DNA of 33,714 nt, taken from Candidatus Delongbacteria bacterium. GTDB lineage: Bacteria; Delongbacteria; UBA4055. Both the position numbers and the translations under genes were made by a program. The stretch spans positions 1 through 33,714 of the forward strand of contig JAFGUL010000183.1 in assembly GCA_016938535.1 (NCBI GenBank), written 5' to 3'. Under the pieces are notes generated by a model. It worked only from the letters and a program-made list of their open reading frames with translations, was not told where the DNA came from and did no database searches. Positions 9,901 through 16,110 of the stretch are shown piece after piece (the first letter of the stretch is position 1; every line of letters starts with the position of its first letter).

Positions 9901-10294
9901 CTGATATCACATAAGGTATTTTTGAAATATCCTGATCTCTTGTTAAGGGACCTCTGGAGGGTAGCATCGGATATTCAAGTTTTATATCTATAAAATCACT
10001 TCCGGAGACAACAGCTGTCATATTTCTGTTCTGTCCGATCTGAATTGAGGCACTCAAATAAGGAAGTTCGGCAAAACCTTTCCTGTTGGTGTGAACACCT
10101 TTATCGAAGATTATTCTCGAATAATCTGTTCCGTCAGAAGAAAATTCCGTTATTTCATAATCCGGTATAGACAATATTATTTCACCGCCTGAATATCCGG
10201 CACTTTGATAGCTGAACAATTCTTTTGAATCATTCAGAGAAAAGGCCCGGGTTATGATTGTCATCAGGATCGTTAGAATATATGCGTGTTTCAT
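6932..10294 (-). CDS. C25 family (gingipain-like) cysteine protease with T9SS sorting tail
   Basis: A 1120-residue secreted protease. Order: signal peptide (1-20); gingipain-type propeptide (about 25-220); C25 catalytic domain (about 228-585) with NYTGHGYTQGW giving the catalytic His432 and VSVACVVGHF giving the nucleophile Cys465; Ig-like modules (about 590-890), where one segment resembles CARDB-type repeats; a beta-sandwich (about 895-1015) with FWSGNRDW and AWIDN; and a type-A T9SS tail (about 1039-1120) starting at YPNPFNPF and ending KKMILIK. PorU, the T9SS sortase, is also C25 but lacks such a tail, so this looks like a T9SS cargo protease. The beta-sandwich and tail resemble those of the two selenoproteins at 1238-4331. 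It stops with TGA (6932-6934). A TTGACA at 10342-10347 lies upstream without a convincing -10 box. Confidence 0.9.
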   Translation of the reverse strand: MKHAYILTILMTIITRAFSLNDSKELFSYQSAGYSGGEIILSIPDYEITEFSSDGTDYSRIIFDKGVHTNRKGFAELPYLSASIQIGQNRNMTAVVSGSDFIDIKLEYPMLPSRGPLTRDQDISKIPYVISEESLTDKWYPENLIENSEPFIIRDTRGINVVFYPFRYNAEKNILRIYRSVTVKLTENEEEPVNVLPSNKGLITGEMEGVYRSLYINYNESKSLQVGDRGEILVIYTPENGGLDALKPYIDWKMQLGHKVHTLEVPNGTDLDASGTVRQAYESNNNILYVQPVGDWANLKSRYSLELDGSKDPVLGCVAGNDKYQDVIIGRFSANDSLQLSIQINKTIEYERDPDISGEWYTKALALASNEGEGIGDDGESDEIHNEIINNYKLLPSTYTEVYTGYQADGAGSTLISSYINQGVSLINYTGHGYTQGWGGPSFSNTNVNNLTNENRLPFIVSVACVVGHFSGSSDCFAEAWLKKAGGGAVAGWFATINQPWVPPMRGQDYFNDILIGGYDYTHNPGNGDSTSDQMITFGSIAVNAAALTLGEAPSDASTISTVETWTVFGDAALQVRRDKPVIPDNMNNTVFIDNYSTTVLSNGLPAQGATVSLFQNGNVFCGITDAEGNVSIDHTFIEGDIVLTVSGFNLAPIQETLPVIIPQGPYLTIRDYSFSTTDYGELSSMNFMISNIGLENSDGINMSVSTDSEYVQMIQDNYTFEIDSLRPEQTATVEGAFSFMIDPNVPDQERIRFDIAINDSFEKNSYNSTVYMTANAPVIEISHSFDTESAIQGEDQQVSFFVKNEGHAGSGEITAVLDQITEFDIQISSSVNLEPVPPGATAELVFNCSYGTDILNSSKADYKLSLNSTTGLTEEYFYSQAIGMTDNFSTGDFTANNWVFSGDKEWIIDDLVYFEKGFSASSGEVGDSESSSISVIFNYLEDGEISFYRKVSSELTYDKLGFYINGQLKSFWSGNRDWAKESYDVSAGINEFKWTFSRDASYGSGANKAWIDNILATGISTSDIECENEALPVSTELYQNYPNPFNPFTQIKFALSKASEVKLSVYNISGQKVAELENGSVHAGIHTVNFDGSRFNSGVYYYTLETDGKALTKKMILIK

Positions 10295-10394
10295 TAGATC
10301 ACTCCGGTTTTTTTGACAAAGCTAATACTTTTTGAACTTCTTGTCAATGCTTAATATCATCCGTTTTTTTTAGAGTTTATTGAACATAAATTTC

Positions 10395-10423
10395 TTGACT
10401 TAGAAAAACAATGCAATTATATT
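10395..10423 (+). promoter_or_regulatory. Probable acpP promoter
   Basis: TTGACT (10395-10400) and TATATT (10418-10423) are separated by 17 nt, 35 nt upstream of the acpP ATG. This is a near-consensus sigma70-type promoter. Confidence 0.6.
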
Positions 10424-10457
10424 TCAGCTGGTTAATTAAAAATCAAAGGAGATTAAA

Positions 10458-10694
10458 ATGTCGGTCGAACAAAGAGTAAAAGAAATAATTATGGACGAAC
10501 TTGGCGTTGACGAAGCAAGCGTAGTACCCGAGGCATCGTTTATTAATGACCTTGGCGCAGATTCTCTTGCAACTGTTGAGCTCGTTATGAAATTCGAGGA
10601 CGAGTTTGATATAAAGATAGAAGAAGAAGACGCTGAAAAGATCACTTCTGTAGGATCAGCAATTGATTTCATAAAGAAACAGATCGGTGAATAG
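10458..10694 (+). CDS. acpP: Acyl carrier protein
   Basis: A 78-residue acidic protein carrying the growing acyl chain in type II fatty acid synthesis. The phosphopantetheine site is Ser36 in GADSLATVE, followed by the helix II/III sequence [16 protein letters not shown]. Length and charge are typical. AAAGGAG lies 6 nt before the ATG. It is followed by a hairpin with a T run (10725-10753) and then fabF, the classic acpP-fabF-rnc order. Confidence 0.97.
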   Translation: MSVEQRVKEIIMDELGVDEASVVPEASFINDLGADSLATVELVMKFEDEFDIKIEEEDAEKITSVGSAIDFIKKQIGE

Positions 10695-10724
10695 TCGCTT
10701 TTTATTCTTATAGTGTGCTTAAAG

Positions 10725-10753
10725 AACAGGGGAAAGATTTTCCCTTGTTTTTT
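10725..10753 (+). terminator. Intrinsic terminator or attenuator between acpP and fabF
   Basis: An 11-bp stem (10725-10735 with 10739-10749, including one G-T pair) around the loop GAT is followed by a T run to 10753. It should end most acpP transcripts while letting some continue into fabF, which would fit a higher demand for ACP than for the synthase. Confidence 0.65.
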
Positions 10754-10789
10754 ATAGCGTAACTGGTAAATTAAATTGGATTCAGTTTT

Positions 10790-12034
10790 ATGAAAAAGAG
10801 AGTTGTTGTAACCGGAATGGGCGTTTTCTCCAGCATCGGACACGATGTTGAGAAATTTTACAATAATCTGTTGAACGGAGTATCGGGAATTTCCGGTATA
10901 GAAAGATTCGACTGCTCGGAATTCTCGGTAAAGATCGCCGGCGAGATAAAGGATTATGACCCTGAAAAATATTTTGACAGGAACGAAGCCAAAAGGCTTG
11001 ACAGATTTACACAGTACGCTCTCATAGCTGCTGAAAGCGCTATGAAGGACTCCGGCATCGATCTCGAATCGGTTGACAGGAATAGATTCGCTGTTATAAC
11101 AGGCTCAGGTATAGGCGGAATGGAAACATGGCAGTCCAATCAGAAAGTTCTGATGGAGAAAGGCCCGAGAAGGGTAAGCCCACTGTTCATTCCAATGATG
11201 ATATCTGACATTGCCGCAGGAAGGATCTCGATGAAGTGGGATCTGAAAGGACCTAACTATTCGCTTACTTCTGCCTGCGCATCAGCAGGTCACGCTATAG
11301 GAACAGCTTTCAGAACTATCCAGTACGGTGACGCGGATTATGCTATATGCGGAGGAGCTGAAGCGGTAATAACTGATCTTGCGATCGCCGGTTTTTCAAA
11401 TATGAAGGCACTTTCATCAAGGAACGATGAACCGAAAAAAGCAAGCAGGCCGTTTGATAAAGACAGGGACGGATTTGTAATGGGCGAAGGCTCCGGAATG
11501 CTTGTTCTTGAAGAGTATGAACATGCTGTGAAGAGAGGCGCGAGAATATACGGTGAGATCGCAGGTATAGGATTTTCCGGAGATGCAAAAGATATCGTGG
11601 CTCCGGACCCCGAAGGTGACGGAGCGAAAAGGGCGATGTTAGCCGCAATTAATGATGCCGGGATCAAACCTGATGATATAGATCATATCAACACTCACGG
11701 CACTGCTACGCCTACAGGTGATTATGCAGAATCCGTCGGCATCAAAAAAGCGTTCGGAGACCATGCATACAAGATCGCGATCAATTCAACAAAATCAATT
11801 ATAGGTCATCTTCTGGGAGCGGCAGGAGCAGTTGAGCTTATCGGTGCGCTTAAGGCCGTTCAGACTGATACAGTTCATCCTACTATAAATCTTGACAATC
11901 CTGATCTTCCGGTCTGCGATCTGGATTACACTCCACACAAAGCCGTTAAAAGAACTGTCAGGTATGCGATCAGTAATACTTTCGGTTTCGGCGGACACAA
12001 TGCTTCCATACTAGTAAAAAAGTTTGAAGGCTAG
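10790..12034 (+). CDS. fabF: 3-oxoacyl-[acyl-carrier-protein] synthase II
   Basis: A 414-residue cytoplasmic condensing enzyme that extends acyl-ACP with malonyl-ACP. The catalytic triad is Cys163 (SACASAGH), His303 (NTHGTATPTGD) and His340 (SIIGHLLGAAG), the same numbering as E. coli FabF; the glycine-rich end NTFGFGGHNAS is also present. The ATG at 10790 has only a weak ribosome site, but the N terminus KKRVVVTGMG is the family's usual first strand. It lies after acpP and its putative attenuator, and 2 nt before the rnc start. Confidence 0.96.
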   Translation: MKKRVVVTGMGVFSSIGHDVEKFYNNLLNGVSGISGIERFDCSEFSVKIAGEIKDYDPEKYFDRNEAKRLDRFTQYALIAAESAMKDSGIDLESVDRNRFAVITGSGIGGMETWQSNQKVLMEKGPRRVSPLFIPMMISDIAAGRISMKWDLKGPNYSLTSACASAGHAIGTAFRTIQYGDADYAICGGAEAVITDLAIAGFSNMKALSSRNDEPKKASRPFDKDRDGFVMGEGSGMLVLEEYEHAVKRGARIYGEIAGIGFSGDAKDIVAPDPEGDGAKRAMLAAINDAGIKPDDIDHINTHGTATPTGDYAESVGIKKAFGDHAYKIAINSTKSIIGHLLGAAGAVELIGALKAVQTDTVHPTINLDNPDLPVCDLDYTPHKAVKRTVRYAISNTFGFGGHNASILVKKFEG

Positions 12035-12036
12035 AA

Positions 12037-12801
12037 TTGCTGCGGACACTGACATCACTTTTTTTTAATAAAGACAAGAATATACCGCATGAGCTCCTTG
12101 AAAATATCAGGGAGCTTGAGGGTATTATCGGATATAGATTCAGGAACAAAAATCTCCTCATTCAGGCATTAAAACACAGATCCTTTACCGCACGAAGCGG
12201 AGAAGAGAGGAAGAGTTCGAATGAAAGGCTTGAATTTCTCGGAGATTCAGTTCTGAATTTTTTGACGGGACAATACTTCTATGAAAATTTCACCGAAAAG
12301 CATGAGGGTGATCTTACAAAAATGAGATCAATTCTTGTTTCAGGTGAAAATCTGAGCGAGACTGCAAGAAAGATCGATCTGGGTAAATATATTCTTGTGG
12401 GTGATTTTGAGGAACGGACCGGCGGAAGAGATAAGGATTCCATTCTTGAGGACTGTATGGAAGCACTTATAGGAGCTGTATTTATTGACGGCGGAATAGA
12501 AAAAGCTTCATCGCTGGTAAAAAAACTGATTCTAAATGATGCTGATGAGATATTACGAACCAAGAAACACTCAAACTATAAATCCGAGCTGCTTGAACTT
12601 GTGCAGTCTAAAGGTTACCCGCCGCCTACTTACGAACTGACCGGATCTGAAGGACCCGAGCACGAGAAGACTTTTACGGTAAATGTGATCGTTGACGGAA
12701 AAGTTATAGCCGACGGAACATCAAACTCGAAGAAAAGAGCTGAACAGGAAGCCAGTGCAAGAGCACTTGAATTGATCAAAAGAAATACCGAACTGATCTA
12801 A
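12037..12801 (+). CDS. rnc: Ribonuclease III
   Basis: A dsRNA endonuclease for rRNA and mRNA processing, 254 residues. The RNase III domain (about 20-170) contains the signature NERLEFLGDSVL (62-73) with Glu66 and Asp70, and the second metal pair in LEDCMEALIGA (Asp139, Glu142). A dsRNA-binding domain follows (about 180-252). The start is TTG at 12037, supported by GAAGG 6 nt upstream; it begins 2 nt after the fabF stop, so the two are probably cotranscribed. Its last 4 nt overlap the last 4 nt of the convergent lipoprotein gene. Confidence 0.95.
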   Translation: MLRTLTSLFFNKDKNIPHELLENIRELEGIIGYRFRNKNLLIQALKHRSFTARSGEERKSSNERLEFLGDSVLNFLTGQYFYENFTEKHEGDLTKMRSILVSGENLSETARKIDLGKYILVGDFEERTGGRDKDSILEDCMEALIGAVFIDGGIEKASSLVKKLILNDADEILRTKKHSNYKSELLELVQSKGYPPPTYELTGSEGPEHEKTFTVNVIVDGKVIADGTSNSKKRAEQEASARALELIKRNTELI

Positions 12802-13526
12802 TCTTTAACACAGCGTACAGAAAGCCCGAATTGCTTTATTACAGCCAACCCGTCAGATTTAAGACTGTCATTATAGAGGCAAACAGCATGAGCGAAACTT
12901 GAAGGCAGATATTCATTTGTGCTTGCCCACCAGTATCCCTCGGTGTTTATATTGTAAAAATTCCCCATGTTTATTCTCCATCCTCCAGGAAGCGCAGTGA
13001 AGCCCGTTTCATTTGCAGCTCCTTCGTTAGGATAGCTCCAGTGATCAAATCCGGTTTCTTTCAACTTCACTCCTGCGCTATCTTCTCCGCCAACCCAGTT
13101 TATAAGAATATCCCACTCATCATCAGTCGGAACATGCCATCCTTCAGGAGCGATCAATCTTGAGTCTTTTACAGCATACCAGTTAAAAAGAGATCCGTAA
13201 ACCGAGGAAATCAACTGATCATTGTTATAGCTGCGTCTGCCTGCACCAGTCAAATTTTTCCATTCGTTGTAATCGGAAACTTCAGGTATCTCTTCTCCGT
13301 TTCTGAAATGCGTAACTTTAAGGTTCTCAGCCATCCATATCTGTGATCCTATACCGATCGTAGGATAAACATTACCATCAATATCTGTAACTGTTCCGAT
13401 TTCACCGGTGTGATCAACGAAAGGTTCTGTAGTTGAAGAATTGTCATCTGAACAACCTGAGACAAAAATCAACAAAGCGAAGATAACAATAATCACGATA
13501 TTGGTTTTTGAAAACATTATTTTCAT
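12798..13526 (-). CDS. Lipoprotein with Fibrobacter succinogenes major paralogous domain
   Basis: A 242-residue lipoprotein. The N terminus has a hydrophobic signal ending in the lipobox FVSG-C (Cys25), followed by an acidic/serine linker. From about residue 40 it shows the TIGR02145-type pattern: DIDGNVYPTIGIGSQIWMAENL, a central APEGWHVPTDDEWD, then GYWWAST and a C-terminal SVRCVKD. The molecular role of this domain is unknown; it is expanded in Fibrobacter and seen in other FCB bacteria. AAAGG lies 6 nt before the ATG. It follows the gene at 13554 by 27 nt, probably as an operon. LspA (18140-18691) is the expected signal peptidase. Confidence 0.85.
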   Translation of the reverse strand: MKIMFSKTNIVIIVIFALLIFVSGCSDDNSSTTEPFVDHTGEIGTVTDIDGNVYPTIGIGSQIWMAENLKVTHFRNGEEIPEVSDYNEWKNLTGAGRRSYNNDQLISSVYGSLFNWYAVKDSRLIAPEGWHVPTDDEWDILINWVGGEDSAGVKLKETGFDHWSYPNEGAANETGFTALPGGWRINMGNFYNINTEGYWWASTNEYLPSSFAHAVCLYNDSLKSDGLAVIKQFGLSVRCVKD

Positions 13527-13553
13527 ATATAACCTTTTGTTTTTAAGATTAAA

Positions 13554-14834
13554 CTAATACCATACAACACCTAATCCGACGGAGAACACGAAAGGCGTCT
13601 CATCTGTTTCGGGCAGAATAAAACCGTTTATAGATAAATGTGCCTCTTTTGCGAGTGTATTTGCGAGAGCTCCAAAAGATCCCCAGTCAAGCGTCCACTG
13701 AAAACCGGTCGGATTGAAAGAGCTTGTCGGATCTCCCTCATAATATTCACCTTCGATCTCTGTTGTGACCTTTGACATAACAAAATTGGGTTTCCAGTAC
13801 AGACCCAGCATGACACCTTTCCATTCCTCCGGTGTGAAAAATCTTCCCAATCCGAAAGTATATCCGATATTACCGGAAAACTCATAGGTCAGCATGGTCA
13901 TGTTCATTTCTGCCATGTATGTGTATTGAGTCATCGTGTTCCAGTCAAATCCTATCATCGGCATATCCATACTTCCAAAAGTCCCGTTGAATGAACCCAT
14001 AAATCCGATCGAAAATCCGCCCCACATATTCTTACCTTCATCATAATTCGGAGGCTGAATAAATTTCATTGTCCCTGAATATGTAAAACCGAAACCGTTC
14101 ATAGTGAAATCTGTGGTGCTGCCGTCATAATTATCAAATTCCATGCTTGTGTATGTGTAATTTCCAGTAAAACCGGATCCTTTTAAAATCCCCCCGTTCT
14201 CGATCCAGCTTCGTCTTTTTGAATCAGATTCGAGAGTTTTGTAATATTCTACGCTTACTTTCCCGGATTTTCTGTCATAATCAACATCAGGTATTTCTTC
14301 AGTGACTACTCTTGAAGTCTGTGAAGGCTTAACTTCCTGATTGTTTCTTTCAGCCCACCTCTCAGCTGCATTTTTCGGCCTGGTTTCTTCAGTTTTCAGT
14401 GTTTGACTGTCTTCAACTTTCTTGTCTTTTGACTTAAACTGTTCAAGCATTGATTTACCGCCGCTGTTCTCTGAGAAGGGGGCGACTGGAACCGCCACAG
14501 GCTCTGCAGACTCCAATTCTGCATCTGTTACCGGTTCTAATTCAATTTCTTCATTTTCAATTATCGGTTCTTCTTCAACTATATCGGGAACAGCGACAGA
14601 TACTTCTTCTTCCTTAAGAAAAACAACCTCGCTTATATTATCCCAGCTGATGATCCTTTTGTTACCTTTGTCATCGATAACTTCAGCATACTTTCCGATC
14701 TCGTAGTTTTCCACAAAGCAATCAAGGGTCGAACCGTTTTTATAATGGATCGTCGCCTTGCTGCCTGAAAATAGAGGTATCATAACAGCGATAAATAGAA
14801 GTACACTAAAAATATTTCGCATTGAGAGCTTCAT
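13554..14834 (-). CDS. Hypothetical exported protein, possible outer-membrane beta-barrel
   Basis: I do not recognise a family. The 426-residue protein has a signal peptide (about 1-27), then a small beta-rich segment (ATIHYKNGSTLDCFVENYEIG, about 28-70), resembling short SH3-like modules that precede other domains. Next comes a long low-complexity linker rich in Glu, Val and Pro (about 75-190). The C-terminal part (about 195-426) alternates glycine and aromatic residues and ends in a terminal aromatic pair (VVWY), as outer-membrane barrels often do. AAGAGG lies 6 nt before the ATG. A strong promoter lies upstream and the lipoprotein gene is downstream. The barrel is an inference. Confidence 0.6.
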   Translation of the reverse strand: MKLSMRNIFSVLLFIAVMIPLFSGSKATIHYKNGSTLDCFVENYEIGKYAEVIDDKGNKRIISWDNISEVVFLKEEEVSVAVPDIVEEEPIIENEEIELEPVTDAELESAEPVAVPVAPFSENSGGKSMLEQFKSKDKKVEDSQTLKTEETRPKNAAERWAERNNQEVKPSQTSRVVTEEIPDVDYDRKSGKVSVEYYKTLESDSKRRSWIENGGILKGSGFTGNYTYTSMEFDNYDGSTTDFTMNGFGFTYSGTMKFIQPPNYDEGKNMWGGFSIGFMGSFNGTFGSMDMPMIGFDWNTMTQYTYMAEMNMTMLTYEFSGNIGYTFGLGRFFTPEEWKGVMLGLYWKPNFVMSKVTTEIEGEYYEGDPTSSFNPTGFQWTLDWGSFGALANTLAKEAHLSINGFILPETDETPFVFSVGLGVVWY

Positions 14835-14872
14835 AACAGGCCTCTTAAACTTTAATTTAGTTTATATACTGT

Positions 14873-14901
14873 ATAATATCTATTGCAGAGTGGTTTGTCA
14901 A
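14873..14901 (-). promoter_or_regulatory. Probable promoter of the 14834-12798 gene pair
   Basis: On the minus strand TTGACA (14896-14901) and TATTAT (14873-14878) are separated by 17 nt, a near-consensus sigma70-type arrangement, 38 nt upstream of the ATG at 14834. Confidence 0.6.
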
Positions 14902-14911
14902 GATAATTGAT

Positions 14912-14941
14912 TAAATAAAAAGGGCGGTTTGAGAACCGCCC
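14912..14941 (-). terminator. Intrinsic terminator of the thrS-infC-rpmI-rplT operon
   Basis: A perfect 8-bp GC-rich stem (14922-14929 with 14934-14941) with a 4-nt loop starts 5 nt after the rplT stop on the minus strand and is followed by TTTTTATTTA. It separates the ribosomal operon from the promoter at 14873-14901. Confidence 0.88.
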
Positions 14942-14946
14942 GTAAA

Positions 14947-15291
14947 CTACTTTACACTTTCGACAAGCTTCTTGAAGCCTGCAGGATCTTCAACTGCCAT
15001 TCCGGCAAGGACCTTCCTGTCAAGTGTGATATTTTTAAGTGAAAGTTTGTGCATGAAATCTGAATAAGACAAACCGTGCTCTCTCGCTGCGGCATTTATC
15101 CTGATTATCCAGAGTTCTCTGAACTTTCTTTTTTTGACTTTTCTGTCTCTGTAAGCGTATTGACCCGCCTTTTTGGTCGCATCGAGAGCACTCTCGATCA
15201 GCTTACTTCTTCTTCCCCAATAACCCTTCGCGGCCTTTAAGACCTTTTTCCTGCGGGCACGGGAGGCTACTCTTGTGTTAGCTCTTGGCAT
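14947..15291 (-). CDS. rplT: 50S ribosomal protein L20
   Basis: A 114-residue basic protein binding 23S rRNA early in 50S assembly. It has the typical start [20 protein letters not shown], the KGYWGRRSK motif and the LWIINAA-type block ([17 protein letters not shown]). The length is typical. AAAGGAG precedes the ATG. It is the last gene of the thrS-infC-rpmI-rplT unit, followed by a strong terminator. In other bacteria L20 or L35 represses this operon; no such control element was identified here. Confidence 0.97.
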   Translation of the reverse strand: MPRANTRVASRARRKKVLKAAKGYWGRRSKLIESALDATKKAGQYAYRDRKVKKRKFRELWIIRINAAAREHGLSYSDFMHKLSLKNITLDRKVLAGMAVEDPAGFKKLVESVK

Positions 15292-15320
15292 TTTTTTTCT
15301 CCTTTGTTTTTACCGGTTGA

Positions 15321-15518
15321 TTAAACACCGACCAGTAATCTTTTTACGTTTTTTGTGTCTGCAGCAGAAAGAACACTTCCTTTTCTCAGCTGTCTTTTTC
15401 TTTTTGACGACCTGTTTGAAAGTAAATGGCTCGTAAAAGCTGAGCGTTTTTTAACTTTTCCGCTCGCTGTAAGGCTCATTCTCTTTCTGGCCGCTCTGTG
15501 CGACTTGATTTTTGGCAT
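15321..15518 (-). CDS. rpmI: 50S ribosomal protein L35
   Basis: A 65-residue basic protein of the large subunit with the family start PKIKSHRAARKRMSLTASGK and the HLLSNRSSKRKRQLRK block. The length is standard. AAGGAG lies upstream. It sits between infC and rplT as expected. Confidence 0.96.
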   Translation of the reverse strand: MPKIKSHRAARKRMSLTASGKVKKRSAFTSHLLSNRSSKRKRQLRKGSVLSAADTKNVKRLLVGV

Positions 15519-15550
15519 TTCCTGTTTCTCCTTCGTCGTTTAGTCTGTAT

Positions 15551-16090
15551 CTATTTCTTAGTCAGTATCATTGATATTCTTCTGAAACCTTCCTGCTCGA
15601 TATCTTTATCAATTTTTGCTATATCTTCAAGAAAACCGTAAAATGTTTTAAGAAGCTCTATACCCATTTCCTTATGAACGATCTCCCTCCCTCGAAACTG
15701 AAGGAATACTTTGACTTTGTTCCCTTCATCAAGAAATTCTCTGGCTTTTTTGGACTTGATCTCTATGTCATGATTATCAATGTTAACAGACATGATCCTT
15801 ATAGTCTTAAGAGAAACTGTGTGCTGTTTCTTCTTTAATTCTTTTTCTTTTTTCTGAAGCTCATATCTGTATTTGCCGTAATCAATTATCTTGCAGACCG
15901 GAGGTTTGGCTGTCGGGGCTATTTCAACAAGATCAAGATTCTTTTCTAAAGCGATCTTTCTTGCTTCTTCCGAACTTACTATTCCCAGCTGCTCGCCGTT
16001 CTCGTCTATGAGCCTGACTTTTTCGTGGGTTATCATTTCATTTGTCGGAAGCTCGACTGTGTCTTTCTTTTTGGAAAAGGTCTTTTTAAT
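15551..16090 (-). CDS. infC: Translation initiation factor IF-3 with rare AUU start
   Basis: IF-3 binds the 30S subunit and checks start-codon choice. The first ATG (16036) would remove 18 residues. In the same frame, ATT at 16088-16090 is preceded by AGAGG (16097-16101) with a 6-nt gap, and just upstream is an in-frame TGA. Starting there gives 179 residues (E. coli has 180) and restores the N-terminal segment before the EKVRLID strand. The N domain has LDLVEIAPTAKPPVCKIIDYGKY; the C domain has FLQFRGREIVHKEMG. AUU starts on infC are a known autoregulation device, since IF-3 rejects such codons, so the same control is inferred here. It begins 20 nt after the thrS stop. Confidence 0.9.
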   Translation of the reverse strand: MKKTFSKKKDTVELPTNEMITHEKVRLIDENGEQLGIVSSEEARKIALEKNLDLVEIAPTAKPPVCKIIDYGKYRYELQKKEKELKKKQHTVSLKTIRIMSVNIDNHDIEIKSKKAREFLDEGNKVKVFLQFRGREIVHKEMGIELLKTFYGFLEDIAKIDKDIEQEGFRRISMILTKK

Positions 16091-16110
16091 ACTTCACCTC
16101 TTGATTTAAT

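Noticed and set aside
10342..10347. TTGACA upstream of the C25 protease as its promoter
   Set aside because: No acceptable -10 box lies 16-18 nt downstream; the nearest TATTAG is at 14 nt.
11338..11667. Minus-strand open frames inside fabF
   Set aside because: They are shadows of a strongly conserved fabF and show no family motif.
12798..12801. Tail-to-tail overlap of rnc and the lipoprotein gene as a sign of an annotation error
   Set aside because: Both C termini fit their families, and a 4-nt convergent overlap is common in compact genomes.
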